A stretch of 64,000 nucleotides of DNA from Theropithecus gelada (GCF_003255815.1 NC_037681.1:73284007-73348006), one strand, 5' to 3'. Shown: positions 1 to 15,430, counted from the first letter of the stretch. Numbers and translations: made by a program. The notes: a model not told the origin generated them from the letters alone.

Positions 1-896
1 GTAACAGCAGACAAATATCTCAAATTATTAAATAGGAAAAAACAACCAGATTCTTCACTAAAGAAGATATGTGCTTGACAGCATAAGCCCATGAAATAAG
101 GTTAACATCATTAGTCATTCAGAAAAGGCAAATTAAACTGAAATGCGATACAACAACACACTTATTAGAATTGTTAAAATTGAAAAGACCAACAAAATGA
201 AGTACTCACAAGAACAGTGAGAAACTGAAATTCACACATTCTGCTGGTGAGAATGTAAAATGCTACCATCACTTTGAAAACAGTCCAGCAATTCCTTAAA
301 AAGCTAAACATGTGATCCAGCCTTTCTACCCCCAGATATTTATCACAGCAAATGAAAGCATATGCCCATATAAAATCTTATACATGAATGTTCATAGCAG
401 TTATATTTGTAATAGCCAAAGACTGGAAATAATTCAAATGTCCGCCAACACATAATAATGATGTATTGATAAACAATACGATAAACAAACTAAAGTATAT
501 GCATGCAGTGCAAAACTACTCAACAATAAAACAAATAAACTTGATAGATGCAAAAACATCAATGAAAATCAAAATTATCATGCTGAGTGAAAGAAACCAA
601 ACAAAAAGAATACACACATACTGTATGATTCCATTTATATAAAATTCTAGAAAATGCAAGCTACTCTATAGTGATGGAAAGATCAGTAGTTGCCAGGAAG
701 TATGGGTAGCAGTGAAGGGTGTGGAGGCAAAGAAATCAAAGAGACATAATGCAAATTTTGGGGCTGTTAGATATATTTATTATCTTGATTGTGGTGGTGT
801 TTTCATAGGTATAATTACATGTAAAAAATCAAATTGCACTCTTCAAATATGTGTAGTGGATTATATATCAATTATACCTAAAATAAACTGTTAAAA
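1..896 (+). mobile_element. Old L1 (L1M class) 3' end, 5' side cut by window
   Basis: The sequence has the typical L1 ORF2 C-terminal wording in degraded form, for example 'catcattagtcattcag', the 'gctggtgagaatgtaaaatg' zone and 'aatagccaaagactggaaat'. It then runs into an L1M-type 3'UTR ('gttgccaggaagtatgggta', 'cttgattgtggtggtg') and ends in an A-rich tail near 890. Many stops and indels show that it is ancient and non-coding. A 60-codon reading frame at 712-894 lies wholly in this 3'UTR and is not a gene. Subfamily (L1MA to L1ME) is not resolved by eye. Confidence 0.85.
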
Positions 897-904
897 AATA
901 AGTT

Positions 905-1130
905 ACAGGCTAGATATGCACATTTGGGTGATAAAACTGCAAAGACAATTAAGATGATTTCCATAGAAATCAGGATGCTGATTATCCTTAGGAACAGAGA
1001 AGAGGCTATTTTTTGGGAAGGGCACATTGAGGGCTTCTGGAGTTGCTGATAAGGTTGTATTTCCTGACATGGTAGTGGCTATTCAGGTGTTATATTTATC
1101 TTAATCCATTCAGCTCCATACTTTTTAAAA
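905..1130 (+). mobile_element. L1M 3'UTR fragment
   Basis: A second, independent L1M-like 3' end follows the first. The string 'gataaaactgcaaagacaat', the 'gggaagggcacattgagggc' zone and 'ttaatccattcagctccata' resemble the terminal part of old L1M elements. It is heavily diverged and has no coding content. Confidence 0.55.
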
Positions 1131-1317
1131 TATAGTTTGGATATTTCTCTCCACCAAATCTCATGTTGAGAGGTGATACAATGTTGGAGGTAGGGCCTAA
1201 TGGGACGTGTTTGGGTTATGGGGGCAGATCCCTCTCCCTCATGAATGGCTTAGTACCCTTCCCCTGGCACCACCTTTCCCTTTCTCTCTTGCTCCTTCTT
1301 TCTCCATATGACTTTTC
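1131..1317 (+). mobile_element. MST-type MaLR LTR fragment (sense)
   Basis: The segment matches the 5' half of MSTA/MSTB LTRs from memory ('atatagtttggatatttctc', 'caatgttggaggtagggcct', 'gggggcagatccctc'). The middle of the LTR appears deleted, and the sequence jumps to the 'tctctcttgctcc' zone before breaking off. No internal region follows. Confidence 0.75.
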
Positions 1318-1731
1318 TTAATTTCAAAAACTTTTTTCAACTAGATAATTCGATATTTAAAAACTACACAAAGCACCATTTTCAGAAATATTCATAATAA
1401 AATATTTCTTTCTTTGTAATTTCCAAACTGTCCACAAACAATGTGACAATAATAAGATTTAATAAGCTCACTGAAGGTGAACATCATGAAATACTGAATA
1501 ACTACAAATTGCTAACTAAAAGTTGGAGCTGTGCTACACTGCCAACTGTATAAAATAACATACAGAAATAGACAAGGTCTAAAAGGAAATATTTTGAGTA
1601 AGAATGCTTTTGTCCCAGAATTGATGACTAGTGCTTAAAAGGTAGGAACAATGAAAGATAAATTCCACCCAATCTAAAACTCACTCAGGAAATTTTTCTC
1701 AGCTTGTTAATAAGTTTCCCAACAGGTTCTC
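1318..1731. other. No recognisable feature
   Basis: AT-rich sequence without a reading frame or repeat that I recognise. Confidence 0.5.
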
Positions 1732-2094
1732 TGTGTCAGACCATTTTCAGACTGCTATAAAGAACTTCCTGAGACTGAGTAATTTATAAAGGAAAGAGGT
1801 TTAATTGACTCACAGCTCTGCATGCCTGGGGAGGCCTCAGGAAACTTACAATCATGGTGGAAGGGAAAGCAGGCACATCTTACATGGTGGCAGGTAAGAG
1901 AGAGAGTGTGTGAAGGAGGAATGTGACAAACATTTATAAAATCATCAGATCTTGTGAGAACTCACTCAGTGTCACAAGAACAGCATGGGGAAAATCACCC
2001 TTATGATCCAATCACCCCCATCCCTTGACACAGGGGATTACAGGGATTACCATTTGAGATGAGATTTGGGTTGGACACAGAGTCAAACCATATA
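1732..2094 (-). repeat. THE1/MST-type LTR (left copy of a two-LTR element)
   Basis: Reads on the plus strand as the reverse complement of a MaLR LTR: the 'actgagtaatttataaagga' block, 'aggcctcaggaaacttacaa', 'catcagatcttgtgagaact' and 'gagatttgggttggacacag'. Because the element is antisense, this left copy is its 3' LTR. It shares about 80-85% with the right LTR at 3061-3413 by eye, so the insertion is old. Confidence 0.88.
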
Positions 2095-3060
2095 ATTCCA
2101 CCCCTGGTTTCTTTCAGATCTCACATCCTTTTTATATGTGAGTGATTCACACTGCACTAGAAGAGGTTCTCCATGATGGCTTAGCTCCTGCAACAGACTT
2201 CTGTCTGGACATCCAGGCATTTCCATACATCCTCTGAAATCTAGGCAGAGGCTCCCAAACCTCAGTTCTTGACTTCTGTGAACCCGTATGCCCAATACCA
2301 CATGGAAGCCACCAAGGCTTGTGGCTTGCACCCTCTGAAGCAACAGTTCAAGCTATACCTTGGCCCCTTCTAGCCACAAGGGAAGCTGGAGTGGCTAGGA
2401 TGCAGAATACCAAGTCTCTAGGCTGCACAGAACAGTGGGACCATAGGCCCAGCCCACAAAACCATTTTTCCCTCCTAGGCCTCTGGGCCTATGATGAGAG
2501 GGGCTGCCTTAAAGATCTCTGACAGGCCCTGGAGACATTTTCCCCAATGTCCTGGTGATTAATATATGACTCCGCATTACTTATGCAAATTCTGCAGCTA
2601 GCTTGAATTTCTTCCTAGAAATTCGGGTTTTATTTTCTATTTCATTGTCAGGCTGCAAATTTTCCAAACTTTCATGCTGTTCTTCCCTTTTAAAAATGAG
2701 TTGTAATCTCAGATCATCTCTCTCAAGTTCAAAGTTTTACAGATCTTTAGGGAAGGGGCAAAATGTCACCAGTCTCTTTGATAAATCATAGCAAGGGTGA
2801 CCTTTGCTCCAGTTCCCAATAAGTTCCTCATCTCCATTTAAGAACATCATGGCCTGGACTTCATTGTTCACATCACTATCAGCATTTTGGTCCAAACTAT
2901 TAAACAAATCTCTAGGCAGTTTCAGACTTTCCCACATCTTCCTGTCTTTTTCTGAGCCCTCCAAACTGTTCCAACTTCTGCCTGTTACCCATTTCCAAAG
3001 TTGCTTCCACATTTTAAGGTATCTTTATAAGAGTACTCCACTCTCTTGGTACCACTTCAT
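2095..3060 (-). mobile_element. THE1/MST internal region, shortened
   Basis: This lies between the two LTRs and matches the MaLR internal sequence in antisense (for example the 'ttccatacatcctctgaaat' and 'ggccccttctagccac' zones). About 970 bp remain, against roughly 1.6 kb for a complete THE1 internal region as I recall it, so internal deletions have occurred. Reading frames of 60-100 codons on both strands (2083-3109) are chance frames. MaLR elements are non-autonomous relatives of ERVL and this copy encodes nothing intact. Confidence 0.82.
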
Positions 3061-3413
3061 TGTATTAGTCTGTTTTCACAGTTATAAAGAAATACCCAAG
3101 ATTGGGTAATTTATAAAGGAAAGAGGTTTGACTCACAGGTCAGCATACCTGGGGATGCCTCAGGAAACTTACGATCATGGCAGAAGGGGAAGGAGTCATG
3201 TCTTATGTGGCGGCAGGCAAGAGAATGAAAAACCCAGGTGAAACTACCATTTATAAAACCATCAGATCTCGTGAGAACTCACTTATTATCATGAGAATAG
3301 CATGAAGGAAACTACCCCCATGATCCAATTGCCACCCACCCTTGTCACGTGGGGATTATGGGGATTACAATTCAAAATGAGATTTGGGTGGGAAAATAAA
3401 GCCAAAGTGTATC
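3061..3413 (-). repeat. THE1/MST-type LTR (right copy)
   Basis: It starts with the 'tgtattagtctgttttcaca' terminus and ends near 'gccaaagtgtatca'. It is the 5' LTR of the antisense element and is paired with 1732-2094. A clean 5-bp target duplication could not be confirmed by eye. Confidence 0.88.
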
Positions 3414-5933
<2,520 letters not shown>

Positions 5934-5943
5934 AAAATAAAAC

Positions 5944-7649
5944 AATTCATACAAAAAACTTTGCCTGGAAATCTCCTTCATCCTACTTATACCATGAGCC
6001 CAATTAAAGTATTCAATTAGGAGGAAATTAAATTGCATTGATGTGTTTCCTACAACACTGTTACAAAAGTATGGTTCTATGTAGATTCTTAGTTAACCTG
6101 CCAGACAGAAGCACACAACCCAATGTGAACTTGAACTAGCATTAGAATTCATTTTTTGTTTTTCTTTTTGAGTTTTTGGCTTGTGTTTGTTTTTCACAAC
6201 CTTGGTGGTACATTTATCTTATGCAAGAACAAACATCATTCTCCTTCAAATAATACAAAATATCCCATAATATGCATCTTTCTATATGTAACATTATGAA
6301 GAAAAACATTTATATCAAGATATTGGACACATTGTGTACTGAGAACTCATTAATTTTCCCAAACATTTAGTTAGGTTTTTTATTGATTAAGTGAGGATGT
6401 GGGCAAAAGGCTAGACCTCAAGCAGGGGCACAGCCAGCAGAGATTACTTATAAGGAAAACTAAATTGTATTCTGGAGAAATTTATCAGAACATGTCAGTG
6501 TGCTGTGACACAAAGGTGTCAGCTAATGGAAGCAGTAATATTCACAATGTGATTTCGTATTTCTAAAATTTTTAGTGGTGTTACTAAACAATATAAGGAG
6601 CAGAACAACACTTTCTCAAAATTGGAAAGAAAACTTAAGCAGATTACTTGACTGTTAATTATACTATAATATTTTATATGCACTAATATTATTACCAGGT
6701 GTATATATTCTCTGCCACCTGATAACATTAAAGCCTTTAGGGTCATCGAATTGTGAATACTAAAAAACAATTGTAGGCAACAGCAGAACAACAAAAGCAA
6801 ATAGGAACCTCAAAATTGCATGAATTTTGTCCTCACAAAATTTTCCAAATGTAAATGCAACTAAGCATTTTTGTTCTTAATGCTTCATCTCTATAAAGCT
6901 TCTAGAAGAACCTTCATACATGGCATGGGTTTACATATTTTAAAGTTTTTTTTTCCTTTTTAAACTGAAACAAATTTTGTTCATTTGAAAACACTTAAAA
7001 GTGCAAATAAGCAATATATAAATTGTAAACCATCTCAAATCTCATCACCCACTTTGTTCATTAAGATGCATGCTTGAACTCTCAGAAAGAAACCCTTTCT
7101 TCCACTCCTGGTTTTCTGGACGAATGACTCACCCATCACAAACCTCTGTCCGTCCTCTATCTAAGTCTTCCTTCACTCAGGCTCTTGGGAGCAGAGTGAT
7201 TGGCAAACAAGAATAAGTTGGCATGTTTATCTCAATCCTCCCACCTCCAGGTTCTGAGGTCCTTCTGGTAGTGTGAGGGGAGTTGCTGCCCTGGTCCAGT
7301 GCGTACATCTACCTAATCTTGGGGTTTAGTTCACAGGGCCAGTGACTCTGACACAAGCCACACCCTCCCATTGGGCCATAATCAATACTGAAAGTGATAC
7401 TAGAGCCACCTCTGTTAATTTTGTTTCTCAGCTTACTCAGAGCCCAGGACTACTTACAGGAATGCCATTTAATTGGCTCCCTAAGAGACCTGAACTCTTA
7501 TCTACCTTTTGATAATAATAGAAATGAGTTTATAAATAACATAAAATCTTATAAACTGGTCCTCACAGGCCAGAGAAGTTTTATAATTAGCCCTGCTCTG
7601 TAACCCTAGTTAAATAACAGAAACTCCACAGGCTTCTGACTCTTAATAC
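5944..7649. other. No recognisable feature
   Basis: AT-rich unique sequence. A 93-codon minus-strand frame at 6519-6800 has no recognisable domain and sits in low-complexity AT sequence, so I do not call it a gene. Confidence 0.45.
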
Positions 7650-7877
7650 AGGAGTTGGCAGACTTTTTTTTAATGAAGAGCCAAATAATATACATTTTAG
7701 ATTTTTTGCACTATTGAGTTTTTGTCACAACTGCTTATCTCTGTCTTTTTAGTGAGAAAACCTCCACAGACAATAGTTAAACCAATGGGTGTGGCTATGA
7801 GCCAATAAAATTTAATTTACATAAATAAGTGGCCTACAGATTTTGCCTGCAGAAAGTAAATGGTTTGCCTACCTCTG
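7650..7877. mobile_element. hAT-type non-autonomous DNA transposon (MER group)
   Basis: The left end 'caggagttggcagac' and right end 'gtttgcctacctctg' form terminal inverted repeats. Between them is the familiar order 'gagccaaataatatacattt', 'gacaatagttaaaccaatgg' and 'ccaataaaatttaatttaca'. This is one of the common Charlie-derived MER families. I do not name the member because I cannot check it. No transposase is encoded, as expected for this short family. Confidence 0.75.
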
Positions 7878-8490
7878 AATATGAACTGAGAGAATCAAAA
7901 GACATGAGCACTAAAGACTCTGCCCAATACAATGTAGCATTCTATTTCAATTCCTGAATAAACTAATTGTTATTCTGTCCCTGGATTTTTCATTTTCCCT
8001 TTTACATTATTTTTAGGGAAGTAGCTGAGTGAAATGCGACGTTTGGGGTCTAAGAAATTAAATCATATAGCATATCGGATCCTGCCATTTCAAGAGAAAT
8101 GAAATAACTTGAGCAATGCTGTAAAGCTGTCCTGTAAATAGTTCTGGGTGTAGCTGAGAAAGTCAAACCCATAAAGTGGTTTGTTGTCTGCTCTGTCTAC
8201 GGGGTAATTTGGGCCATAGGATGGCTGACATTTCCATGGCAGGGTCAGTAATTTCAGAAATCTCCCTGTTAGTTGGCACTCACTCTTAGCAGATTGGACC
8301 TGATAATACTGATGAAACAAGTCAGCTCTCCACTTCCCTGCCTTTATAGATAGGGTATTTAAGTCCAGTGACATCTTCCACTTCATATCCTGTTTTCAGT
8401 CTCTGTAGAATAAACCTTTAGCTCACCCTGGTTTAATGTAGGGGCTGAGCCAAAGCAGGAGACATCAAAGAAAAATTGCATGGAACAAAC
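7878..8490. other. No recognisable feature
   Basis: Unique sequence. A 98-codon minus-strand frame at 8090-8386 has no recognised domain or supporting context. Confidence 0.4.
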
Positions 8491-9040
8491 TCAAATAGGG
8501 GAAAAAGACTTTATTCAAGACTACTGCAATAGGGGAAAGCGAATGAAGCTAATTCCTCTGAAACAGAAGACAGGAGGGCTTTAAAGCACTGGGATGAACT
8601 AGTGGAAAAATATTGGAGAACATTAGTATGAAACGTTAATCAATAAAAGGTGTTGAACACATTGTGTTATTCCTGAGTTTGCCAATGTTTTTCTCTATTA
8701 TGAGGCCATCTGTGTTTGCTAATAGGTACCCATTGAAGTTAGGCTCTATCTTCCCCACAGGAACTGAGAGATAGAAGTATTATCTTCCTTCAAAGGGATG
8801 ATTCCCTGGTCCTTGAGAACGACATTCCTGGTGGTAAAACAAACAAGAGGCAGGGAGAATATTTATATGCATTTCAAAGAGGCTTAAAAAGAATTTGCAA
8901 TTACAAGTTTTCTGAAGTAAATGTTCTAAGAAAACTGCGGTACTAGAGTTAGAGCTAGAGTTAGAAAGGAGCTTATTTCAAGTTCAGTCAAGTGAGGAGA
9001 ACATTAAGATTGTCTTGACCAGAGCCAATCAATTAAATTT
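8491..9040 (+). mobile_element. LTR-like old repeat, related to 14.69-15.06 kb
   Basis: The part from about 8640 onward is related to 14690-15060: both carry 'tttcaaagggat', 'ggtccttgagaa.gacattc', 'acaagttttct' and 'ctaagaaaa' in the same order. The arrangement suggests two members of one LTR family rather than a gene. I cannot name the family, and orientation is given only relative to the partner. Confidence 0.45.
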
Positions 9041-9476
9041 AAACTGTCATAACCTTGGGAGAGTTATTTATAAACTTTACTCTACATGTAACCGCCCATG
9101 TGTGAGATTTTTATATTGGTTTCTTGTTTATGTAAACAAATCGCGAAACAAATACATTTCTGTTTATTTTTCACAATAGTTCATGGGTTGCAACTATCAT
9201 TTCCATTTTTGAAAGAAAGAAATGAGAAAGAGTAAGGTACATCCCAAGTCTACAGCACTAATAAGTATAAAAAATCAAAATTTTATCCCACATAAATTCC
9301 ATATCTTCTCTTATCACTGCACCAAGCAAGTTGTTTGTCAAAGAAAAAAAAAAATATCCTGGGATTCTTCTAGAACATAAAGAAAAATAACAATCATGAT
9401 ATTATAAAATCAATATTTCCCAGCTCTTCTGAAGATAATTTAAAGCTGTTATAGAAATCAGAGTTCTGTTTTATAG
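9041..9476. other. No recognisable feature
   Basis: AT-rich sequence without a recognised repeat or frame. Confidence 0.45.
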
Positions 9477-9694
9477 GTGAGTTTCTCAACCATGGCATTA
9501 TTGACATTTTGAGTCAAATAATTCTTCATTGTGTGGAGGCTGCCCTGGTCCTGTGTATTGTAGAATGTTTCACAGATCCCTGACCTCTACCACCTAGATT
9601 CCAGTATCACCCCTGAGTTGGGAACACCAAAAAAAAGTCTCTAGATATTGTCAATGTCTCCTGAGGGTAAGATATCTTCTATTGAGAGCCACTG
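9477..9694 (-). mobile_element. MER20 (hAT-Charlie) DNA transposon
   Basis: It opens with 'gtttctcaaccatggcatta', runs through 'gacctctaccacctagattc', 'gtctctagatattgtcaatg' and ends 'gagagccactg'. This is MER20 in reverse orientation from memory. It is a short non-coding element with terminal inverted repeats. A second MER20 lies at 35064-35246 in the opposite orientation. Confidence 0.82.
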
Positions 9695-12239
9695 CTTTAC
9701 AGGAATGTTCTTCTATAGTATTTTCAGTGATGGAACCCTTCAAACAAAGAAATATTTTACAGAACACAGATATTTAAAAATTAAATGAAATAAAGAGGAT
9801 GCCCTAGAAAAGAGAGCTCTACTCAATTCATTTTGTTCTTCCCTTCTCTCACCAACCTTCTGAAATACTTATACCAACATGACTCCGTAGAAATGGCTGC
9901 TCAAACAGAACTTATATCCTTCTCTTGAGATGTTGCCAGACATGGTTCTACAATACATTCTGTCTACCCTTCGCCTCATTAAACGTAGGTTTGCCATTAG
10001 TACTTTTGGCAGGGTAGGTAAACAGAGCTATTATCAGATTGTTTTTGTTTTTGTTTTTAAAAGCTTATCCAGTCCAGCAAAAGGATTCCAACTGTTCAAG
10101 AAAATGGCTGTTATATTCACTTGGGTGAATCAAGTAACTCATTTGCCACAGAGCTGTCTCCAAGGGTGATGCTCCCAGCATGCAATGCATCTGGCTCAGA
10201 TTTCATCAAGGGCGAGATGGATCCTTGGCTCAGCTAGTTCCAAACTTAATCTGTAGTTTATAAGCATTTTAGATAGAAATCTACCTTTTCTTTGCAGTTA
10301 TTGTTTGATAATGGCTTTTTCTTTCATTACAATTTAAATATTCTACCATTACCTGTTTTACACGGTGAAAAATCCATAGAGTAAGTGAGTTCCTATAGAG
10401 AGAATGTTTTACACTTCACCACTCTTCAGAAATACTGGTATAAATTAAATTTCATGCTGACTGGCTAAATCCAGAAAGGTCAATAGTGTTTAGTATTTGG
10501 TTATTTTTGTCCAAAGCTTATTCACGTTACTAGACCCATACTGAATGTTCCTGTTGTAAAAATCATTTATTTCAAAGTACCTCATACAGATGAGAAAGTT
10601 AATATTGTGAGTAAAGATAAGACAGTGGTACTGCTTAGCAAAACATGCAGTTTATGGGGTATAATTTGATGTAATGAAATGTCCATGTTGACCCCCCAAA
10701 AGAGTTGACACTAAACTGCCATGGTACCTGAAGTCATTAAAAGTTTCTTTCCTGGAAGGGACAATACCTTTAGCCACTAATAATTCAAAGTGAATGAATA
10801 CATGCATTTTCTACTTTTTCACTTCTCAAATACTTGATAAAATATAACAAAGTTTAAAAAACAGGTGAATTATTAGTTTTGAGAGAAAAGAGACATTAAG
10901 TTCCTTCCGAGGTCCTTGAATAAAACTGAAAGAACAGAACCTTTTCTTCTAAATTTAGCAAAATTAAGGGAAGACTTTCATTTATTTTCCTTTATTTTTT
11001 GAATGAAAAATTCTTAAAACAATTATCAAGTGGCCCAAGTTTGAGCCACTTTAAGAATTCTCAAATATTATTCTAACAGTGTTATTAAACTAGAATAGGA
11101 AGACTGGATTGAAAGAGTGAAAGAAATAGAGGCTAATGTTCATTGTAATTCATGACTAAAGCACAAAATATAAATTCACTTTGGATAAATTTGATATGAT
11201 TATTTTTCTGTAGCTACTTCTTTTTCTGAAGGTTTGTTGGTAAGTTTTTGTTATTGTTTTTATCTACTTAAGTCCCAGATTTGAAACCGTCAGTGAAACA
11301 TCTCCTACTCACAACTCATAAAATCAATTATTCTTTTATTCACAGTAATAAAGCTCACTCCCAGTGAGACCAATTCAGGCATACAATCAAGTCAAAATCT
11401 TAATTTTCCTATTAACCTCTACTTCATCTTGCAACTATTAAAAAGTAACTTAGGCTATAATCATGACTCTCACACAACTATAAAATTAACTCATGTCAAA
11501 GACTCTGTTTAAGTTATTAAAGAGTGAATCAGAACAATGTCAAAACTGGTTCAAAGAAAAATTCAAAGTCACATATACTGGCAGATAAGAAATGCTAAAA
11601 TAAACTTACCATAGATGGAAAACTGACATATTACACAGTGGGGGAAGAGACTTGTCCATTGTAATTCCACCAAACAAAATGTACTTGTATGTTTATGAAT
11701 AAAAATTATTTGCATTCCTATCAGCTAAAGTTGTAAAACAGCTCAAAGATAATGAAAGGCACAAAGACCTACAGAATCAGATAACCTGGACGAGTGTTCC
11801 TGGACAATACCGTATTTTCCATGGAAGAAAACTGGTACTCTTTTTGGTTCCTATTAAGTTCTTTCACAATATTTTCCTACACAAACATCTTTTTTCCTTT
11901 TCTCAGAACAGCATAATAAAATCTGAAATGAATATTCTCCTTTATGTTTTTAAGGAAGGAACTAGTACTTGAGTTAAGCAATTAAATGCTTTGCTGGCAA
12001 CTGATATGAAAAGGGATCGGATAAGGTGAGAAATAAGGGCTCATTTTTCATCTGGACTTACTGAGAGAATTTACAGTTTTGTCAATGACTCTTTTCCATT
12101 TCTTACTTAGCCACAAAGCAGACACAGTTTTCGTATTTTAAAATGCTGTTTGATAAGTGTTGGCCTCAATGTGCAGTCAAGTATAAGAATTATTGATGTA
12201 AAATATTTATGGAAATCAAGTTCCTGACTTTGTCACGTA
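9695..12239. other. No recognisable feature
   Basis: About 2.5 kb of AT-rich unique sequence. The longest open frame (79 codons at 9930) is unremarkable. I see no promoter, RNA gene or repeat I can support. Confidence 0.45.
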
Positions 12240-12545
12240 GCCTTGAATCTAGAGGTAACCACATGATCCAGTTCTGTTTAATGAGATAAAAAGTCAATTA
12301 CTTTAAGAGAATAATTCTGGAAAAGCTGTTGATTTTCTCCTAAAGGATACCACACATGGTGGGCTTTATTATTTAGTCTTTTTTAAACCTACCTTAAATG
12401 CAGATGTAATAGCTAAAGATCTGGTAGCCATCTTGCAACTGTGATGAGACAAGCACAAGGATAAAAACTAACAGTCTAAGCTAAGCGTGACAAAGCAGAA
12501 AAATAGAATGAGCAACCCTGATAGCATTGTTGAATAGCTCAGTCA
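12240..12545 (+). repeat. Possible ancient interspersed repeat
   Basis: The order 'gatccagttctgtttaatga', 'gccatcttgcaactgtgatg', 'gacaaagcagaaaaatagaa' followed by 'gatagcattgttgaatagct' is a wording I associate with a common old mammalian repeat. I cannot name the family. It has no coding content. Confidence 0.35.
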
Positions 12546-12766
12546 AAGTTCGAAGCAACTGTCAACATACAGATTTTTTTCTAAATGCAATTGTTTCTTT
12601 AAGCCACATTTATTTTGAATTTAAACTACTGTTATCTGCAGCTGAAAGCATCACTCGGTGATACACGTTGTTTTCCACAATGCATGGCTTTCTGTACTCC
12701 TTCCTACATAATAAAATCAAAATCCACAACACAGCAATTGCCACTCATAACATTCTTGAAACTTGG

Positions 12767-12767
<1 letters not shown>

Positions 12768-12797
<30 letters not shown>

Positions 12798-12872
12798 ATA
12801 CACACGGTGAGAAATATGGTTATATATATACATAAGGTGAAAGAGAGAGAGAGTATATATATATATATGTAT
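12768..12872. repeat. (TC)n / (AG)n / (TA)n microsatellite forming a hairpin
   Basis: A (TC)n run ends in 'ctctcacc' at 12794. Forty bases later 'ggtgaaagagagagagag' begins at 12836, so the two runs are near-perfect inverted arms. A (TA)n and (TATG)n stretch follows. Reading frames here are simple-sequence artefacts. Confidence 0.85.
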
Positions 12873-14690
12873 GTATGCTTACACATAGAGAAATTATATT
12901 GATAAATTAGACTTTAAACATTGTCTTGCAACTTGTTTTTTATCTATTTTCTTTATATTCCATAATTCTAAATTCTAAAATGTAACTCTTAATGCCTACT
13001 ATTCTATTAGATGGATGGATTTTCATGAGATTAGCCAATCGGCTATAAAAGCTTTGTTTCAATTTTTTGTTATCCATATTAGTATAAGGTCAATCTTACA
13101 TTAAACCTTTAGGAGCATCTGTAAGTCTTATCTTAGAACAAATGTTTAGAAATGTAATTACTAGAAGAAAAAATGGGCAGGATTTTGAACCTATTAATAC
13201 TTGTTATGAAATTGAGTCTCAAAAAGTTGATGATTCTATAGGAGATTTCCATATCCTCTTCATTCTTAACAATAATGAATAATATAATGTTGTCATGTTA
13301 CAATTAAATTATCATTCTATCATATTATTTAAAAAATCTGACATAACAAAAATCCCCATTTATTAAAATTCATTTGAAATCAGTGAATTTGAATATGATT
13401 TACATTTTTACAATATTTAATCCTAATGAAATCCAAGAACATTATCTATTTTTGTCGTCGTTTTCATTCCATAAATCTAAAACATATTTTCTTTTGTTCA
13501 TTGTTTGGAATTTTGTTATTTTTTCTTATTTCATACTTTAGCCTAAATTCTGTTTTGATATAAGCGTTGCTTTTTGTTTGAAGAAAAGGCCTGTTTGCCC
13601 TCTCACTGTCAACGTAGGTATTAATCTGATTATCTTCTCAGATTATAAGTGAGAGGATTGATAGTATAAATTCAAAACCACCCTGCTACCTGATAGCATT
13701 TGAAGTCCATATAGCCTCAGCAGAGTAACTTTTACCAGTATCTGCTCCATGCTTTGTCTGTCGCTTCTCCTACATGCCCCCTCCTATAATGAAACCGTTA
13801 TCTTGAAAATATCTTTGTTTGACCTCTACTAAAGCATCTGTAGTCCTAAGGGTGTGTCCGTACTCCGATGTCTATAACGATCAGGAGTGAAGGATGGCAT
13901 CTGAGTTATGTTTTTAGAAATATAAGGGTAAAGTCTAACATTAGAAGTTGAGTTGAAAGTATTTGTTGACTCACTTTGTTCCCTCTAAGTTTTTAAAAGC
14001 TTGCTTATCTCAAGGCCCAACCCTCTGTGATCTTTACACATAAGTAGTTTTCTTATAACTTATGTATTATCTTTAACATTATTGATGGAAGTGCTCTCTC
14101 AAACAGAACCCTCATGAACATTTAGCATGACTTAACATGATAAAAATTGGCTCTTGTGCTTTGTTTTTGACTTATTAGGACTCACTTTAGGGCATTCCTC
14201 TAAGTAAATGGTTCTTTATTAGCATAATAATAGAGCATTTGTATCGATCTCTTTAATTTTTTAAAAAACATTTCTGACTGGATTTGACACCAAAGCAAAC
14301 ATGGCTAGGCAATGCTAGGTATCAGCCATTGTGTATTCCCATCTTTGATCTTCCTCCTTCTATTAACTGTTGAATTTGAATTACCATCTAACACAGAGCA
14401 AACACTCGGGCATGATAGTTGGGAAATAATTTAGCTTTTGGCCTTTTCCCCATTCTCTCCTGTAAATCAACATAGTAAAATATCATGGTGATAATTAATT
14501 GTCTGTAAACACCTGTACATTGAATCACCTACTAGAAACTTAATAGAGGAGAGTTTATAAGAAACCACTCACTCCTCTTTGGAGAGATTTCCTTTATGTA
14601 AACACAGTATTTGTTGAGTTCTTGGTGGTGTAGGCAACAAACTGAAGCCTAAGACAGATATTTATAATCTATGCTAAAGCAAATTGAAAG
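12873..14690. other. No recognisable feature
   Basis: AT-rich unique sequence with no frame above 60 codons and no repeat that I recognise. Confidence 0.45.
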
Positions 14691-15062
14691 GAAGCCGGTA
14701 TTAGCAAGCTTTATAGATGCTTATTGGCTAATTATTGTTTAAGGTATTTACAGATTGTCACTTACAGGGGTTAGCCGGCTATCCTCCCACATACACCGGG
14801 ATACAGGGGCCCTATCTTTCTTTATGATTACATTTCAAAGGGATAGGTCTCAGGTCCTTGAGAAAGACATTCTTGGTTTGAGAAAATTTACATCTCACAG
14901 GAACAGAGAAAATATTTACAATTCCTTACAAGTTTTCTATAGTAACTACTCTAAGAAAAGAGAGGGGTCCTATATTAGGAACAAAGACATTTATTTATTC
15001 AAGCTAAGGAAAATGTTAAGCCTGTCTTGGTCACCCTATGATTGCTATGGTTCACTCTGGTC
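14691..15062 (+). mobile_element. LTR-like old repeat, partner of 8.49-9.04 kb
   Basis: It shares an ordered set of blocks with 8640-9040 ('tttcaaagggata', 'caggtccttgagaaagacat', 'ttacaagttttct', 'actctaagaaaagag', 'gcctgtcttgg'). Divergence is high, so this is a dispersed-family relationship rather than a recent duplication. A 105-codon frame at 14755-15072 has no recognised domain. Confidence 0.45.
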
Positions 15063-15430
15063 TTATTTGTGACCAAATTAGAGATGGCAATGGCAATAGA
15101 GAAGTTCAAAGGGAAAATATGTCAGTGTTCAGAAACAATATTGGGAATAAGGCAGTTAGAGTTAATATTAATATTCCCAAGCTCAGGACCCAAAAATGCA
15201 TGAATACAAGTAGGCAAAGATGAAGATTCAGATAACCAGAGGGAAATGACTTATCTGATAAAAACAGTCATCTCTTTTTACTGATATTAAAAACCTTGCT
15301 TCAAGTTGATAGCCCCTTCAGGATTTATCCAGTAATGTGTAAGGTGACTCTAGCCTCTTTCCTTGCTAATTACAAACAAATGACTCAGCATTTCCGAATG
15401 AGTTTATTACAGACATTAATGGTTTGGTTT

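Noticed and set aside
2083..3109. Protein-coding frames in the MaLR internal region
   Set aside because: Short, on both strands, and within a shortened non-autonomous element.
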